A stretch of DNA of 64,000 nucleotides from Lewinella sp. IMCC34191 (GCF_003390935.1 NZ_QNQZ01000002.1:124001-188000); one strand, 5' to 3'. Counted from the stretch's first letter, positions 37,286-46,000 are shown. Numbers and translations are program-made. Notes: generated by a model from the sequence alone, not told the origin.

Positions 37286-38263
37286 CTAGAAATCCTCATC
37301 CAATGAGAACGCCTGCTTCTCCCGATCCGAGGTAACCCCGGCCTTCTGGTACTCCCCTACCCGCTTCTCGAAGAAGTTGGTCTTACCCTGCAGGTTGATC
37401 ATATCCATCCAGGGGAAGGGGTTTTCGACTTTCCAGACCTTCTCTTCGCCGAGTTCGACGAGCAGGCGGTCGGCGACGAACTCGATGTACTGGCACATCA
37501 TGTCGGCATTCATGCCGATGAGGTTGACGGGCAGCGAGTCGCTGACGAATTCCTTTTCGATCTCCACGGCGTCCTTGATGATCTTGGTCACCATGCCGGG
37601 AGCCAGCTTGTGCTGGATGTGGTCGTTGTAGAGCAGGCAGGCGAAGTCGCAGTGCATGCCCTCGTCGCGGCTGATCAGCTCGTTGGAGAAGGTGAGTCCC
37701 GGCATGAGACCGCGCTTCTTGAGCCAGAAGATGGAGCAGAAGGAACCGCTGAAGAAGATGCCCTCCACGGCGGCGAAGGCGATGATGCGCTCGGCGAAGC
37801 TGCCGTTGTCGATCCAGCGCAGGGCCCATTCGGCCTTTTTCTGCACGCAGGGCATGGTTTCGATGGCGTTGAAGAGGTGATCCTTCTCGGCGGTGTCGCT
37901 GATGTAGGTATCGATCAGCAGGCTGTAGGTCTCGGAGTGGATGTTCTCCATCATGATCTGGAAGCCGTAGAAGAACTTGGCCTCCGTGTACTGGACCTCG
38001 GCGACGAAATTTTCGGCCAGGTTTTCGTTCACGATGCCGTCGCTGGCGGCGAAGAAGGCCAGGACGTGCTTGATGAAATAGCGCTCGTTATCGTTGAGCT
38101 TATTGTTCCAGTCGTTCAGGTCGGCACTCAGGTCGATTTCCTCCGCGGTCCAGAAGCAGGCCTCGTTGTCTTTATAGTAGCGCCAGATGTCGTCGTGCTG
38201 GATGGGGAAGAGAACGAAGCGGTTGGGATTTTCGACGAGGATCGGTTCAAGCTTGGCATTCAT
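37286..38263 (-). CDS. nrdB: Class I ribonucleoside-diphosphate reductase, beta subunit
   Basis: 325 residues, the normal length. Ferritin-like di-iron protein that generates and stores the tyrosyl radical used by NrdA. Iron ligands are carried by [30 protein letters not shown] and [11 protein letters not shown], with the conserved helix following FSNELI. The radical tyrosine is probably the one in [10 protein letters not shown]. The C-terminal tail ends [11 protein letters not shown], the type of peptide that docks into NrdA. It is the first gene of the operon; its stop touches the end of the inserted four-helix element. A long leader with two strong inverted repeats and an AT-rich DnaA-box cluster lies upstream. 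Confidence 0.96.
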   Translation of the reverse strand: MNAKLEPILVENPNRFVLFPIQHDDIWRYYKDNEACFWTAEEIDLSADLNDWNNKLNDNERYFIKHVLAFFAASDGIVNENLAENFVAEVQYTEAKFFYGFQIMMENIHSETYSLLIDTYISDTAEKDHLFNAIETMPCVQKKAEWALRWIDNGSFAERIIAFAAVEGIFFSGSFCSIFWLKKRGLMPGLTFSNELISRDEGMHCDFACLLYNDHIQHKLAPGMVTKIIKDAVEIEKEFVSDSLPVNLIGMNADMMCQYIEFVADRLLVELGEEKVWKVENPFPWMDMINLQGKTNFFEKRVGEYQKAGVTSDREKQAFSLDEDF

Positions 38264-38328
38264 AAGAAACTAGGTTTTGATGGCAGCTAATGCACTGCGG
38301 TGGATATGGTATGGCACAGGTATGACCG

Positions 38329-38356
38329 TTTCTCCATCCGCTTTGAAATGGAGAAA
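38329..38356. promoter_or_regulatory. Perfect 9-bp inverted repeat in the nrdB leader
   Basis: TTTCTCCAT (38329-38337) and ATGGAGAAA (38348-38356) pair perfectly around a 10-nt loop, about 65 bp before the nrdB ATG. It could be an operator or an RNA hairpin. It does not match an NrdR box that I can recognise. Confidence 0.45.
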
Positions 38357-38396
38357 GGGCCGGTATAACCCGTAAGTTTTTAGTAGTCAGGTTACT

Positions 38397-38428
38397 AAGG
38401 CGGCATCCCTGTAGCAGGACGCCGCCTC
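38397..38428. promoter_or_regulatory. GC-rich hairpin in the nrdB leader
   Basis: AAGGCGGCATCC pairs with GGACGCCGCCT with one mismatch around an 8-nt loop. No T-tract follows in either direction, so it is more likely a leader structure than a terminator, although it could end transcription from the lipoprotein gene at 38815. Confidence 0.45.
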
Positions 38429-38538
38429 AGCCTAAGTGGTATCAGCAAGCCGGAGCGTGCAGGGTGTCCAACCAATTTGTTGGTTTCCCCCGTATAAGTG
38501 CCAAGATAGGCCCACTGTTGAGGGATAAAAAAGCCTAT

Positions 38539-38745
38539 TTATCCACATTGTGTGGATAACTTTTACTAATGCGCTGTTATTCAGCGAATTAACAGTTTTC
38601 GTTATTTTCTCCACATTGTTGATAACCTTATCCACACTGTGGAAAACTGCAGTGTTTTCAACAGCTGACCTGTGTAAAATGCTGGTTTATTGTGTACTAC
38701 CGGCTTTGAGTTGTGGAAAAGCTACTGTTTTGTCGGTTTTTCACA
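38539..38745. other. AT-rich DnaA-box cluster, candidate replication origin or DnaA-controlled nrd promoter
   Basis: Exact TTATCCACA boxes lie at 38539-38547 (+), 38551-38559 (-) and 38628-38636 (+). Near matches lie at 38607-38615 (TTCTCCACA), 38617-38625 (-, TTATCAACA), 38638-38646 (-, TTTTCCACA), 38655-38663 (TTTTCAACA), 38712-38720 (-, TTTTCCACA) and 38737-38745 (TTTTTCACA). The first two form a perfect inverted pair. The block is far more AT-rich than its surroundings and has no gene. This density resembles a chromosomal origin. DnaA control of nrd genes is also known in other bacteria, so both readings are kept. Confidence 0.6.
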
Positions 38746-38814
38746 ATGCCGTCTGGTGGAAAACATGGAGCCCGGTGCATACGGCGGGCGGTTAGCATCA
38801 TCTGGCCGATACCG

Positions 38815-39306
38815 CTAGTACCCGCCCCGGCGGTGCTGCTCGGCCCAGGTGAGGTCGGCGGCCCCCGCCGTGTTCCCGTACCGGAAATGGAGGATCAGCC
38901 ACCAGTGATCACCGCTACCCGGATGCGAGCAGGTAACGTAGTCCCGGCGGTCCGGGAACTGTACGACCAGGTCGCCCTCCGCCCCCGCCGGCAGCTGGGG
39001 CAGGACGAATTCAAGTCGTTCCCGGTCCACATGTACCAGGCCGGCGGAGTCGGCCAGATTCCGCAGGGCCTCCCCCCGCTGGTCACGGTCGACCCGGATC
39101 AGGCCGGCAGCGGCGAAGTAGGCATCCGGCAGCCCGGGCAGCGTCTCCAGCTGGAGGGACCAGTGCGCGCCAAGGGAGTCAGCGTAAACGGTATCGACCC
39201 GGACGTCGGAAAAGGTATCCCCCAGCCGCGCGCAGCTGTCCTCCCGGGAAGGACAGCCCAACATCAGGGCGACGACCACGAGGTAGATGGCATAGCCGTA
39301 GCGCAT
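38815..39306 (-). CDS. Small lipoprotein, third gene of the repeat/metallopeptidase operon
   Basis: 163 residues from the ATG at 39306, one base after the stop of the preceding gene. The N-terminus (MRYGYAIYLVVVALMLGCPSRED) is a lipoprotein signal. The mature part is beta-rich with two or three further cysteines (SCARLGDTF, YVTCSHPGSGDHWW) and ends LTWAEQHRRGGY. No family recognised. Its tight coupling to the caspase-fold gene and the helical-repeat gene suggests that it acts with them, possibly as an envelope inhibitor or immunity-type partner; that is inference from position only. Confidence 0.7.
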   Translation of the reverse strand: MRYGYAIYLVVVALMLGCPSREDSCARLGDTFSDVRVDTVYADSLGAHWSLQLETLPGLPDAYFAAAGLIRVDRDQRGEALRNLADSAGLVHVDRERLEFVLPQLPAGAEGDLVVQFPDRRDYVTCSHPGSGDHWWLILHFRYGNTAGAADLTWAEQHRRGGY

Positions 39307-39307
39307 A

Positions 39308-39955
39308 TCAGATGGGCTGGTCGGGATTCCCGAGTAACTCAAACTGCTCCCAAAGCGCGGCCAGTTCCGGATGGGCACTCGCCGCTACCCGCCGGTCCAT
39401 CCGGCTGATCAGGTCCCGGATGGTAGCCGGTGGCGGACCCTCGGCCCCGTAGACCGCCCCGAATTCAGCCAGTAACCGCAGGAGCGTGGGTATGCGGAGG
39501 GGGGCCGCCGCCCCCAGGAAGGCTCCAGCCCGGCCACCGTCGACCAGCTGCCTGCCGAATTCCAGGGTGCTGCACGAAAGGGAGATGAGCGCCCCTACGG
39601 CGGGACGCTCACCGGTCGGCACGGCCTCTAAGTGGTGATACCGCAGGCCCCGGTAACCGGACCACCCGCGGGGGCGACCGTGCCCCAGGTAAAAAGCGAG
39701 GGGCACGGGTCCGCCGGCCAGGCGTCGGACCAGTTCGTCGCGCCCCACCCGGTCGGCCGACCAGTTAGCTACCCGCGCCGGCCCGTAGGCCCGGGAGAGG
39801 GCCCTATAGAGGTCAGCCGCCCGCTTCAGGTAAGTTTCCTTCCACATGGCCATTACCACCCGGGTTGGAAGGGGCAGGTAAGTGGGCTGCGGCTGCACGC
39901 CGGTCCTCCGCTCCCTGTGGTTTTCAGTTTCGTTGTGGTATGTCAGGTAATCCAT
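39308..39955 (-). CDS. Small caspase-fold (CHAT/C25-like) putative cysteine protease
   Basis: 215 residues from the ATG at 39955, whose A is shared with the TGA of the upstream gene (TGATG coupling). Two motifs with the right order and spacing for a His-Cys dyad are visible: LAFYLGHGRPRGWSGY (H92) and GALISLSCSTLEFG (C128), each at the end of a hydrophobic strand as in CHAT, caspase and gingipain-fold peptidases. There is no signal peptide, so it should be cytoplasmic. It lacks the repeat regions of typical CHAT proteins, which suggests that its partner supplies the sensing part. The neighbouring long repeat protein is the obvious candidate substrate or activator. Catalysis is not proven; a non-catalytic fold relative is possible. 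Confidence 0.68.
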   Translation of the reverse strand: MDYLTYHNETENHRERRTGVQPQPTYLPLPTRVVMAMWKETYLKRAADLYRALSRAYGPARVANWSADRVGRDELVRRLAGGPVPLAFYLGHGRPRGWSGYRGLRYHHLEAVPTGERPAVGALISLSCSTLEFGRQLVDGGRAGAFLGAAAPLRIPTLLRLLAEFGAVYGAEGPPPATIRDLISRMDRRVAASAHPELAALWEQFELLGNPDQPI

Positions 39956-42819
39956 CACGAGTGTACGACTTGCTGGAAGGGCTCCCAGGCGCTGACGTCC
40001 TGGCTGGGTGAGCTTTCGAAGCGCCGCTCGTAGTAATGCTTGATGATATCCGCCTGCTGTTCGCGGTTAAACACCTCGAATACTTCCTCGTTACTGAGCC
40101 CGGGGTGATCGAGGAACACCTGTTGCAGGTCGTCTTCGCCACCATTCCCGTCGGCATCGTAGTTGTAGCCGGCCCCCCATACCTGGGCGTGGATGGCTTC
40201 CGCCATATAAAAGGGACCGGTTTCCTGAAACTGCCAGACGTGGCAGAGCTCGTGGATCATGGTCGCGTTGTCAATGCCCCCGTCGTTGACGTCGAAATTG
40301 ACGAGCGTGTTGGTGACGAAGGCCCGGTCGTTCTCCTCGAACCAGCCCTGTACGCCGAAAATGATGTCGTTGCTGAGGCTTTCCTGGCTGAACCGGATAC
40401 GACTGTAGTCGAACGTATCGCCGTACACCAGCCTCGCGGTCGCGATTTCCTGCGGCGTCATCTCCCGGTAGCTGGCCAGGCCGCTAAGCAGCGTGGCCAA
40501 TACGGTATCGACGGCGCCGAAGCCCACTTCCAACGCGGCATTGAGCATGTCCTTGATGGGCTTCTCGAGATCACGCAGGGTCTGGGTGACAGCTGCTTCG
40601 TACTCCCCCCCGGTATCGACGATAACGACCTGGTAGATGTCGCGCAGGCTGTTGCCCGCTTCCTCCGCCGCCGTAAGGAGACTCGGAAGCAGCTCATCCG
40701 GATTCTCCATCCCGGCAATCAGCAGTTCGGTCAGTGTATGCCCCAGGTCGAGCAGGACGCGGAAGCCCCGGATGGCCGCCTGAGCGGTGAGGGTCCCGAG
40801 ATCGACGACCAACTCGGCAATTTCGTATCCCGCATCCAATGCCCCTTTGATGAAATCGCGCATCCCCGGGAGGAAGTCCTTCTCGAGGTATTTGAGGACG
40901 TAGCTCACCGAATTTTCCAGGTGAATCGTAGCCTGCCCGATCCGTTCGAAGACGAAATCGACGCCTGACTGCGCCAACCGGGCGGCTTCCTCGTAAAAGT
41001 CTACCAGGTTTTCTCCCATCGTTTCCCAGCCATTGAGTACGGCATCGAGCGCCTCGTCACCCCGCGCGACCGCCCAGGCCACGGCGTCCTTGATGTTCTG
41101 ACCGGCAAAACGGGCCGCCTGCAGGGCGTCTTCCCAAAGTTCGGATACGGTGTCCTCCGCCTGGGTGAGCACCCAGTCCAATATCTCCCCGAAGCGGCCG
41201 GTGCGGCTGATGATGCCATTGACCATCCGGCGAAACATCCAGTAGGTTCCCTCGACCGCCGTTGCCAGAATTTCGGCTACGGCCAGTCCCGCATCGATCA
41301 TCGCGCCGACCAGCGCCTCGGCGGCCCGGTAGGTCAGGCGGGCCACTTCCGCGGCGAATCGGACCAGCCCGTCCGCCAGCCGCTTCATGGCCGCGACGAA
41401 GCGGCGGGTAAACTCCAGACCGAGACTGACGATATCGTGGACCAGGTCCACCAGCGTGCGGCCGATATCGGTCATGGCCTGGATTACGTCGGCCACGAAT
41501 GCTACGGCTTTGGTCGCGATGGAAGTGAAGATGTCCAACGCGGTCTTTCCGGCTTCAACGATGCCGCGGAGTACGTCTTTCAAGATCTCACCGCCCCGCT
41601 GCACGGCCCATTCGGCCAGGTCCAGGAGGCTATGCCCGATCTCGGTGAGTATGCGGGCCACCCGTCGGGCGGCGTTGGTGACGGTGTTGGCCATCGAATC
41701 AAAAAACTGGTTCAACGTGGTCCCGATCTCGTCCAGTGCCTCCACCACCGCCCGGAAGAAGTTGCCGGGTTCGGTGATCGCGGTGATGAGCAGCTCGCCA
41801 ACGGTGCGGCCGATAGCCAGCATGGCTTCTACGGTGGCGCGCACGATGTCCGCGGCGGCGTTGATCACGGTGCGCAGGATCTGCGTCACCGACCGGCCAA
41901 GCTCGATGAGCGCCTGTACCGTTCGTCGGGTTATGTCCGCCACCTGCCCGGCGGCCCAGACGACAATATCGACCAGGGCCTTACCCGCCTTGAGCAGTCC
42001 GTCTACCACGTCGGTCAGTACACCTCCAACGAATTTGAGTCCCTCCACGAGCACTTCCCCGATGGTTTTGCCGATGTCGACCATCGCCCGGACGAATTTG
42101 GTCACCGCCGCCACGCCATAGTCGACCGCCGCCGCCAGGATATCGAAAAGCGATTCTCCGGCTTCGAGGAGTGCCTCTACCAGGTCGCCGACCGCTTCGG
42201 CAGTCCAGGAGATCACCTCGCCGACGAATTCAACCAGCGACCGGCCAGCACTCACGATGGCATCCACTACGCCGGTGACCGCCTCCGCGATCGCATCCAC
42301 GGCATCTTCCAGCTTGTCGACCACCCAATCGGCGGCGTCCTTTAATCCGTCAACGACCATGTCGGCCGTTCCCGGCGACTTGACGCGGTGCTTCCGCAGC
42401 ACCCGCCCCGCCGCGGCCATCCACTCGGCCACCGCAGCCATATCTCCGCCGCTCGCCAGGTAATCCTGCATGAACGGACGCGCCTGCTGCCGGGTCATGC
42501 CGGAGATCTGGTGGACTAAGAAGACGCTCCCCGCCTTGCCACCGTCATTCCGCAAGGCACGCGCCACCAACTGCCGGTCGCTGCTGTTGCCCCCGGCCGC
42601 CCAGTGAACCAGGCCGCCCGCCTCTGCCACGTAGGTTTCCCGGTCGGGGACGGTCTGCAGTATCCCGCGGGTGAGTCGGTACGCCCGGGTTTCGGAAAGG
42701 GTAGCCGCCAGGGAGACGGCCTCTGCGGGGTCGGCGTCCTGGAGACTGCGGAAGTTGTCGCCGGCCAGCTGTATGCTGCCGTAATTTAATTTTGCGATCG
42801 TGTCTTGGGTAAGTGGCAT
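39955..42819 (-). CDS. 954-residue amphipathic 29-residue-repeat protein with C-terminal HELCH metallopeptidase-like domain
   Basis: Start at the ATG at 42819 (MPLTQDTIAKLNYGS). Residues 1-140 form a globular helical region (SGMTRQQARPFMQDYLASGG). From residue 191 there are thirteen uninterrupted 29-residue units, then a four-residue break, and four or five more to about 750. The consensus is (A/I)G(K/R)(S/T)L.(D/E)IL at the start and VEA(L/M).(E/D) at the end. 29 residues equal eight helical turns, so the hydrophobic face stays aligned, as in membrane-active or coiled-coil ribbons. The C-terminus has MIHELCHVWQ (H856, E857, H860) and a likely third ligand in REQQADI (E920), like the DUF4157-type domain of contractile-injection-system-linked proteins. 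No signal peptide. It leads a three-gene coupled operon. Confidence 0.75.
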   Translation of the reverse strand: MPLTQDTIAKLNYGSIQLAGDNFRSLQDADPAEAVSLAATLSETRAYRLTRGILQTVPDRETYVAEAGGLVHWAAGGNSSDRQLVARALRNDGGKAGSVFLVHQISGMTRQQARPFMQDYLASGGDMAAVAEWMAAAGRVLRKHRVKSPGTADMVVDGLKDAADWVVDKLEDAVDAIAEAVTGVVDAIVSAGRSLVEFVGEVISWTAEAVGDLVEALLEAGESLFDILAAAVDYGVAAVTKFVRAMVDIGKTIGEVLVEGLKFVGGVLTDVVDGLLKAGKALVDIVVWAAGQVADITRRTVQALIELGRSVTQILRTVINAAADIVRATVEAMLAIGRTVGELLITAITEPGNFFRAVVEALDEIGTTLNQFFDSMANTVTNAARRVARILTEIGHSLLDLAEWAVQRGGEILKDVLRGIVEAGKTALDIFTSIATKAVAFVADVIQAMTDIGRTLVDLVHDIVSLGLEFTRRFVAAMKRLADGLVRFAAEVARLTYRAAEALVGAMIDAGLAVAEILATAVEGTYWMFRRMVNGIISRTGRFGEILDWVLTQAEDTVSELWEDALQAARFAGQNIKDAVAWAVARGDEALDAVLNGWETMGENLVDFYEEAARLAQSGVDFVFERIGQATIHLENSVSYVLKYLEKDFLPGMRDFIKGALDAGYEIAELVVDLGTLTAQAAIRGFRVLLDLGHTLTELLIAGMENPDELLPSLLTAAEEAGNSLRDIYQVVIVDTGGEYEAAVTQTLRDLEKPIKDMLNAALEVGFGAVDTVLATLLSGLASYREMTPQEIATARLVYGDTFDYSRIRFSQESLSNDIIFGVQGWFEENDRAFVTNTLVNFDVNDGGIDNATMIHELCHVWQFQETGPFYMAEAIHAQVWGAGYNYDADGNGGEDDLQQVFLDHPGLSNEEVFEVFNREQQADIIKHYYERRFESSPSQDVSAWEPFQQVVHS

Positions 42820-42906
42820 GTCATTAGTGTTTGACCATGTATTACTCGGCTTCAAAGACCGTTACAGTCCCGCGGGGGGATTGTCACGCCGGCTTACCTT
42901 TGAACG

Positions 42907-44049
42907 ATGAGACTGATCCTCCTTATCCTCTTCGTGGTATGCATCATTACCTGCGCTCCGGCGCAATACTTTCCGTCCACTACCGAGTGGGAAACGCATA
43001 CGGCGGAGGAAGCCGGCTTTACCGAAGCGGGGTTGGACAGCGTAGTCCAGTTCGCCCTGCGCAACGAATATTCCGGCCAGCGCGACCTGCGCCTCGCCAT
43101 CCTCGAAGGTTTCCGCCGTGAGCCCGGCCACACGCTCCGCGGCCCCACCAAGGAGCGCGGCGAACCGGCCGGTATGATCGTTAAGGACGGCTATCTCGTC
43201 ACCAGCTGGGGCTACACCGACCGGGTGGATATGACCTTCAGCGTGACCAAAAGCTATTTGTCCACTACCGCGGGCCTGGCGATCGACGACGGGCTGATCC
43301 GCTCCGTCGACGACCCGGTGAGCGAATACGTATGGGACGGCACCTTTGCCGGGCAGCACAACGGGCAGATCACCTGGGAACACCTGCTGCAGCAGACTTC
43401 CGACTGGTCCGGCACCCTCTTCGGCCTGGAAGACTGGACCGACCGGCCCGATCCCGACGGCACCTACGACAGCTGGAAGAATCGGGAACTGCACGTCCCC
43501 GGCACCCACTTCAAATACAATGACGTGCGGGTCAACGTGCTCGCTTACTCCCTGCTGCAGGTCTGGCGCGAACCACTGCCCCGCGTGCTCAAGAGACGCA
43601 TTATGGACCCCATCGGTGCCAGTACGACCTGGCGGTGGCACGGCTACGACGATAGCTGGGTAGAGCTGGACGGCCTGAAGATGCAATCCGTCAGCGGCGG
43701 CGGCCACCACGGCGGCGGCCTGTTCATCAACACGGAAGACCACGCCCGCCTGGGGCTACTCTTCGCCCGACGCGGCAACTGGAATGGCGAGCAACTTATC
43801 TCCGAGCGCTGGGTCGACATGATCCGCACGCCCGCGGAGGCCAACGCCAGCTACGGGTACATGTGGTGGCTGAACGCCGGCGACCGCGCCTGGGAGGGGG
43901 TACCGGACCATGTCTATTATGCAGCGGGTTTTGGCGGTAACTTCATCGTTATCGATGAGGAAAGGGACCTGGTGGTCGTGACCCGCTGGCTGGAGCCCAG
44001 CGAGATCGGAGCCTTCATGCGGCGGGTATATGCCGCGATCGAGCCCTGA
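42907..44049 (+). CDS. Class C beta-lactamase-like serine hydrolase, secreted
   Basis: 380 residues. Signal peptide MRLILLILFVVCIITCAPAQ (cleavage by signal peptidase I seems likelier than lipidation). The serine beta-lactamase-like fold is shown by the SxxK box FSVTKSY (S112, K115), the YxN box KYND (Y204, N205 adjacent) and a late HHGGG in place of KTG, as in esterases and D-aminopeptidases of this family. The substrate may be a peptide, ester or cell-wall fragment; a true beta-lactamase is not indicated. The signal-peptide codons contain a variant of the recurrent 17-bp motif at 42948-42964. Its start is 88 bp from the divergent repeat-protein gene. Confidence 0.87.
   Translation: MRLILLILFVVCIITCAPAQYFPSTTEWETHTAEEAGFTEAGLDSVVQFALRNEYSGQRDLRLAILEGFRREPGHTLRGPTKERGEPAGMIVKDGYLVTSWGYTDRVDMTFSVTKSYLSTTAGLAIDDGLIRSVDDPVSEYVWDGTFAGQHNGQITWEHLLQQTSDWSGTLFGLEDWTDRPDPDGTYDSWKNRELHVPGTHFKYNDVRVNVLAYSLLQVWREPLPRVLKRRIMDPIGASTTWRWHGYDDSWVELDGLKMQSVSGGGHHGGGLFINTEDHARLGLLFARRGNWNGEQLISERWVDMIRTPAEANASYGYMWWLNAGDRAWEGVPDHVYYAAGFGGNFIVIDEERDLVVVTRWLEPSEIGAFMRRVYAAIEP
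42948..42964 (+). repeat. Recurrent 17-bp motif in signal-peptide codons
   Basis: TACCTGCGCTCCGGCGC, one mismatch, read as TCAPAQ in the serine hydrolase. Confidence 0.5.
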
Positions 44050-44118
44050 TCTCATGGCATTGTGTAACGGCCAGACGGCGGCGGATATAAAGCGATGAAT
44101 CCTCCTTAATCCGCCCGT

Positions 44119-44862
44119 ATGCGACCTCACCTCCTTCCCCTGCTTGTTGCCCTGGCTACCTGCCTCCACCCTGCCGCGCTCCTGGGTCAACTGACCGTGG
44201 CTTCCGGCGGAACGCTTTATGTAGGTCCCGCAGCGGCTACGGACATCGCCCTACAGACGGAGGGCGACCTCCAGCTGGAAAAGGGGGGCATGATCCGTAT
44301 CGCCGGCCTGGTAGAAGTGATGAACGACGCCCAACTCGCCGGCTCCCTGGAATTCCCCGTCACCGGGCAACAGCCGGGGACCGGGCACGGACAGATCAAC
44401 CTAGGCGGACAGGCCACGCTCAGCGGAGAACTGACAGCCACTACCCCAACCAACTACGAGCCTTCCGGTGAAACCACCATTACTTTAGTCGACGCCGGTT
44501 CCCTGTCCGGTAATTTCCAGGAACCCACGGCCCTTCCCGCCGGGAAGTGGCAGATCGAATACACCGATACCCAGGCCAATCTTGTCTACGGCCGCGAGAC
44601 CGTCAGCACGACAGCCATGCCCACGGCGGCCCTATTCTCCCTTTACCCCAATCCGGCAGGCCACTCCCTGTACCTGTCCGGTCAGTTACCAAGCTCACCC
44701 CAATACCGGGTCGTGGATGCGATGGGCCGCGCCGTCATGTCGGGTACGGTAGCGAAAGGGTCCGGGCAGCCCCGTATAGACCTACCCGCCAGCCTACCGA
44801 ACGGCTTGTACATGCTGCAATTCGAGGGGCTGAGAGCCAGACGCTTTGAAGTAATCCGGTAG
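44119..44862 (+). CDS. Small secreted protein with type A T9SS sorting domain
   Basis: 247 residues. Signal peptide MRPHLLPLLVALATCLHPAALLGQ. The mature domain has repeated beta strands with Gly turns (LYVGPAAATDIALQTEGDLQLEKGGMIRIAG) resembling a short beta-helix or solenoid. The last 80 residues (LYPNPAGHSLYLSGQLP to NGLYMLQFEGLRARRFEVIR) are a type A sorting domain. No enzyme motif. It ends two bases before the convergent esterase gene. Confidence 0.8.
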   Translation: MRPHLLPLLVALATCLHPAALLGQLTVASGGTLYVGPAAATDIALQTEGDLQLEKGGMIRIAGLVEVMNDAQLAGSLEFPVTGQQPGTGHGQINLGGQATLSGELTATTPTNYEPSGETTITLVDAGSLSGNFQEPTALPAGKWQIEYTDTQANLVYGRETVSTTAMPTAALFSLYPNPAGHSLYLSGQLPSSPQYRVVDAMGRAVMSGTVAKGSGQPRIDLPASLPNGLYMLQFEGLRARRFEVIR

Positions 44863-44863
44863 C

Positions 44864-46000
44864 TTACTCCGGAGAAGCTCGCTCCCCGATCTTTTCGAGT
44901 ACCTCGCGGTGGGAATAGTCGGTACAGTGCCCCTTCATCGGCGAAAACTCGATCACGGCATCGGACGAAGGCGCGGTGACTTCCTTTAAGTAGGTTTCGA
45001 AGTCACGCATCGCGTTATTCAGGTAGTAGTTGTCCATATCCCCCATCCAGACATAAATCTTCCCCGCTACTTTGGGACCGAGGGTCGGCCAGTTCTCCCG
45101 GACGTGCAGCAGGAGGTCGTACTTTTTCCAGTGCTCTGCCACTTCCGGATCTATGCCCCCGGTCACGCCGTCGAAGGCGGCCCGGGGGAGTCCGTCTTCC
45201 CCCCGCGGGCTGTACAGCGCGTTCCAGGCACCCCACTGCCCCTGGCCGGTGACGTAGGTGCTGTCCGTTCCCTCGGCGTTCTCTTCGGCAAATTCATCGC
45301 GGATCAGCAGATTGGGTTCGCCGTAGATATCGCGACGGCTAGGGCGAAGCAGACCGGCCTTATTCACGAAGGCATTTGAGTCGGCGTACATATCGATCAA
45401 CTGCATCCGCTGAAAGCTGACGGGGTCGGGGCTGTAGGAATAGGTACCCGCGAACGTATCGGGGTAGAACAGCTGCAGGGCCAGTGATACCCACCCCCCG
45501 GTGGAGCAACCGTCGACGAAGCGGCCGGCAGTGCCGAGGGTGCGGTACTGCTCGTCAATGCGGGGGATGATTTCCTCGGTGAGAGCGTCGCCGTAGGGTC
45601 CGCTACTGGCGGAGTTCAGCTGGTAGGAATCGCCGAAGGGGCCGCTGCCATCCAGGAAGACGGTGATCACGCCCGGGGCGGCTTCCGAGGTCCACCAATC
45701 GGCGAATTCCGAATTACCGAGCAGGCGATTGACGCGATTGTAGCGCCCGCCGTAGCCGGCTACGTTATAGCGTACCGGGTAGCGCTTATCCGGGGAGTCG
45801 GCGTAATCCCGGGGCAGCAGCACGGTGAAGGTCAGTTCGACGGGGCGGTCCCAGAAGCTACTCAGGGCTTCACTTTGTAGGGTGACCGTCTCCACGAGCG
45901 GATGCGGCGTCACGTCCACCGCGGCGGGGAAGGTTTGGGCGTGGAGGTAGGAGAACACTATTCCGGTACACAGGAGTAGCAATCGGTACTGACGGTTCAT
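44864..46000 (-). CDS. Esterase D-like alpha/beta hydrolase, secreted
   Basis: 378 residues with a signal peptide (MNRQYRLLLLCTGIVFSYLHAQ). The alpha/beta-hydrolase fold of the esterase D/feruloyl-esterase type is indicated by FTVLLPRDYADSPDKRYPVRYNVAGYGG, the nucleophile motif VDGCSTGGW (S166), and a late acidic residue and histidine (VWMGDMDNYYL, MKGHCTDY). Feruloyl or acetyl esterases of this group often serve polysaccharide breakdown, which would fit the locus to the right, but the substrate cannot be read from sequence. It converges on the sorted protein with a 1-bp gap. Confidence 0.82.
   Translation of the reverse strand: MNRQYRLLLLCTGIVFSYLHAQTFPAAVDVTPHPLVETVTLQSEALSSFWDRPVELTFTVLLPRDYADSPDKRYPVRYNVAGYGGRYNRVNRLLGNSEFADWWTSEAAPGVITVFLDGSGPFGDSYQLNSASSGPYGDALTEEIIPRIDEQYRTLGTAGRFVDGCSTGGWVSLALQLFYPDTFAGTYSYSPDPVSFQRMQLIDMYADSNAFVNKAGLLRPSRRDIYGEPNLLIRDEFAEENAEGTDSTYVTGQGQWGAWNALYSPRGEDGLPRAAFDGVTGGIDPEVAEHWKKYDLLLHVRENWPTLGPKVAGKIYVWMGDMDNYYLNNAMRDFETYLKEVTAPSSDAVIEFSPMKGHCTDYSHREVLEKIGERASPE

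Noticed and set aside
41437-42345. ORFs antisense to the 29-residue repeat gene
   Set aside because: They repeat with the same 87-bp period only because the sense gene does; the sense strand has the operon context and metallopeptidase motif.
42907-44049. Beta-lactamase resistance gene
   Set aside because: The third active-site box is HHGGG rather than KTG, which fits esterase or peptidase relatives better.
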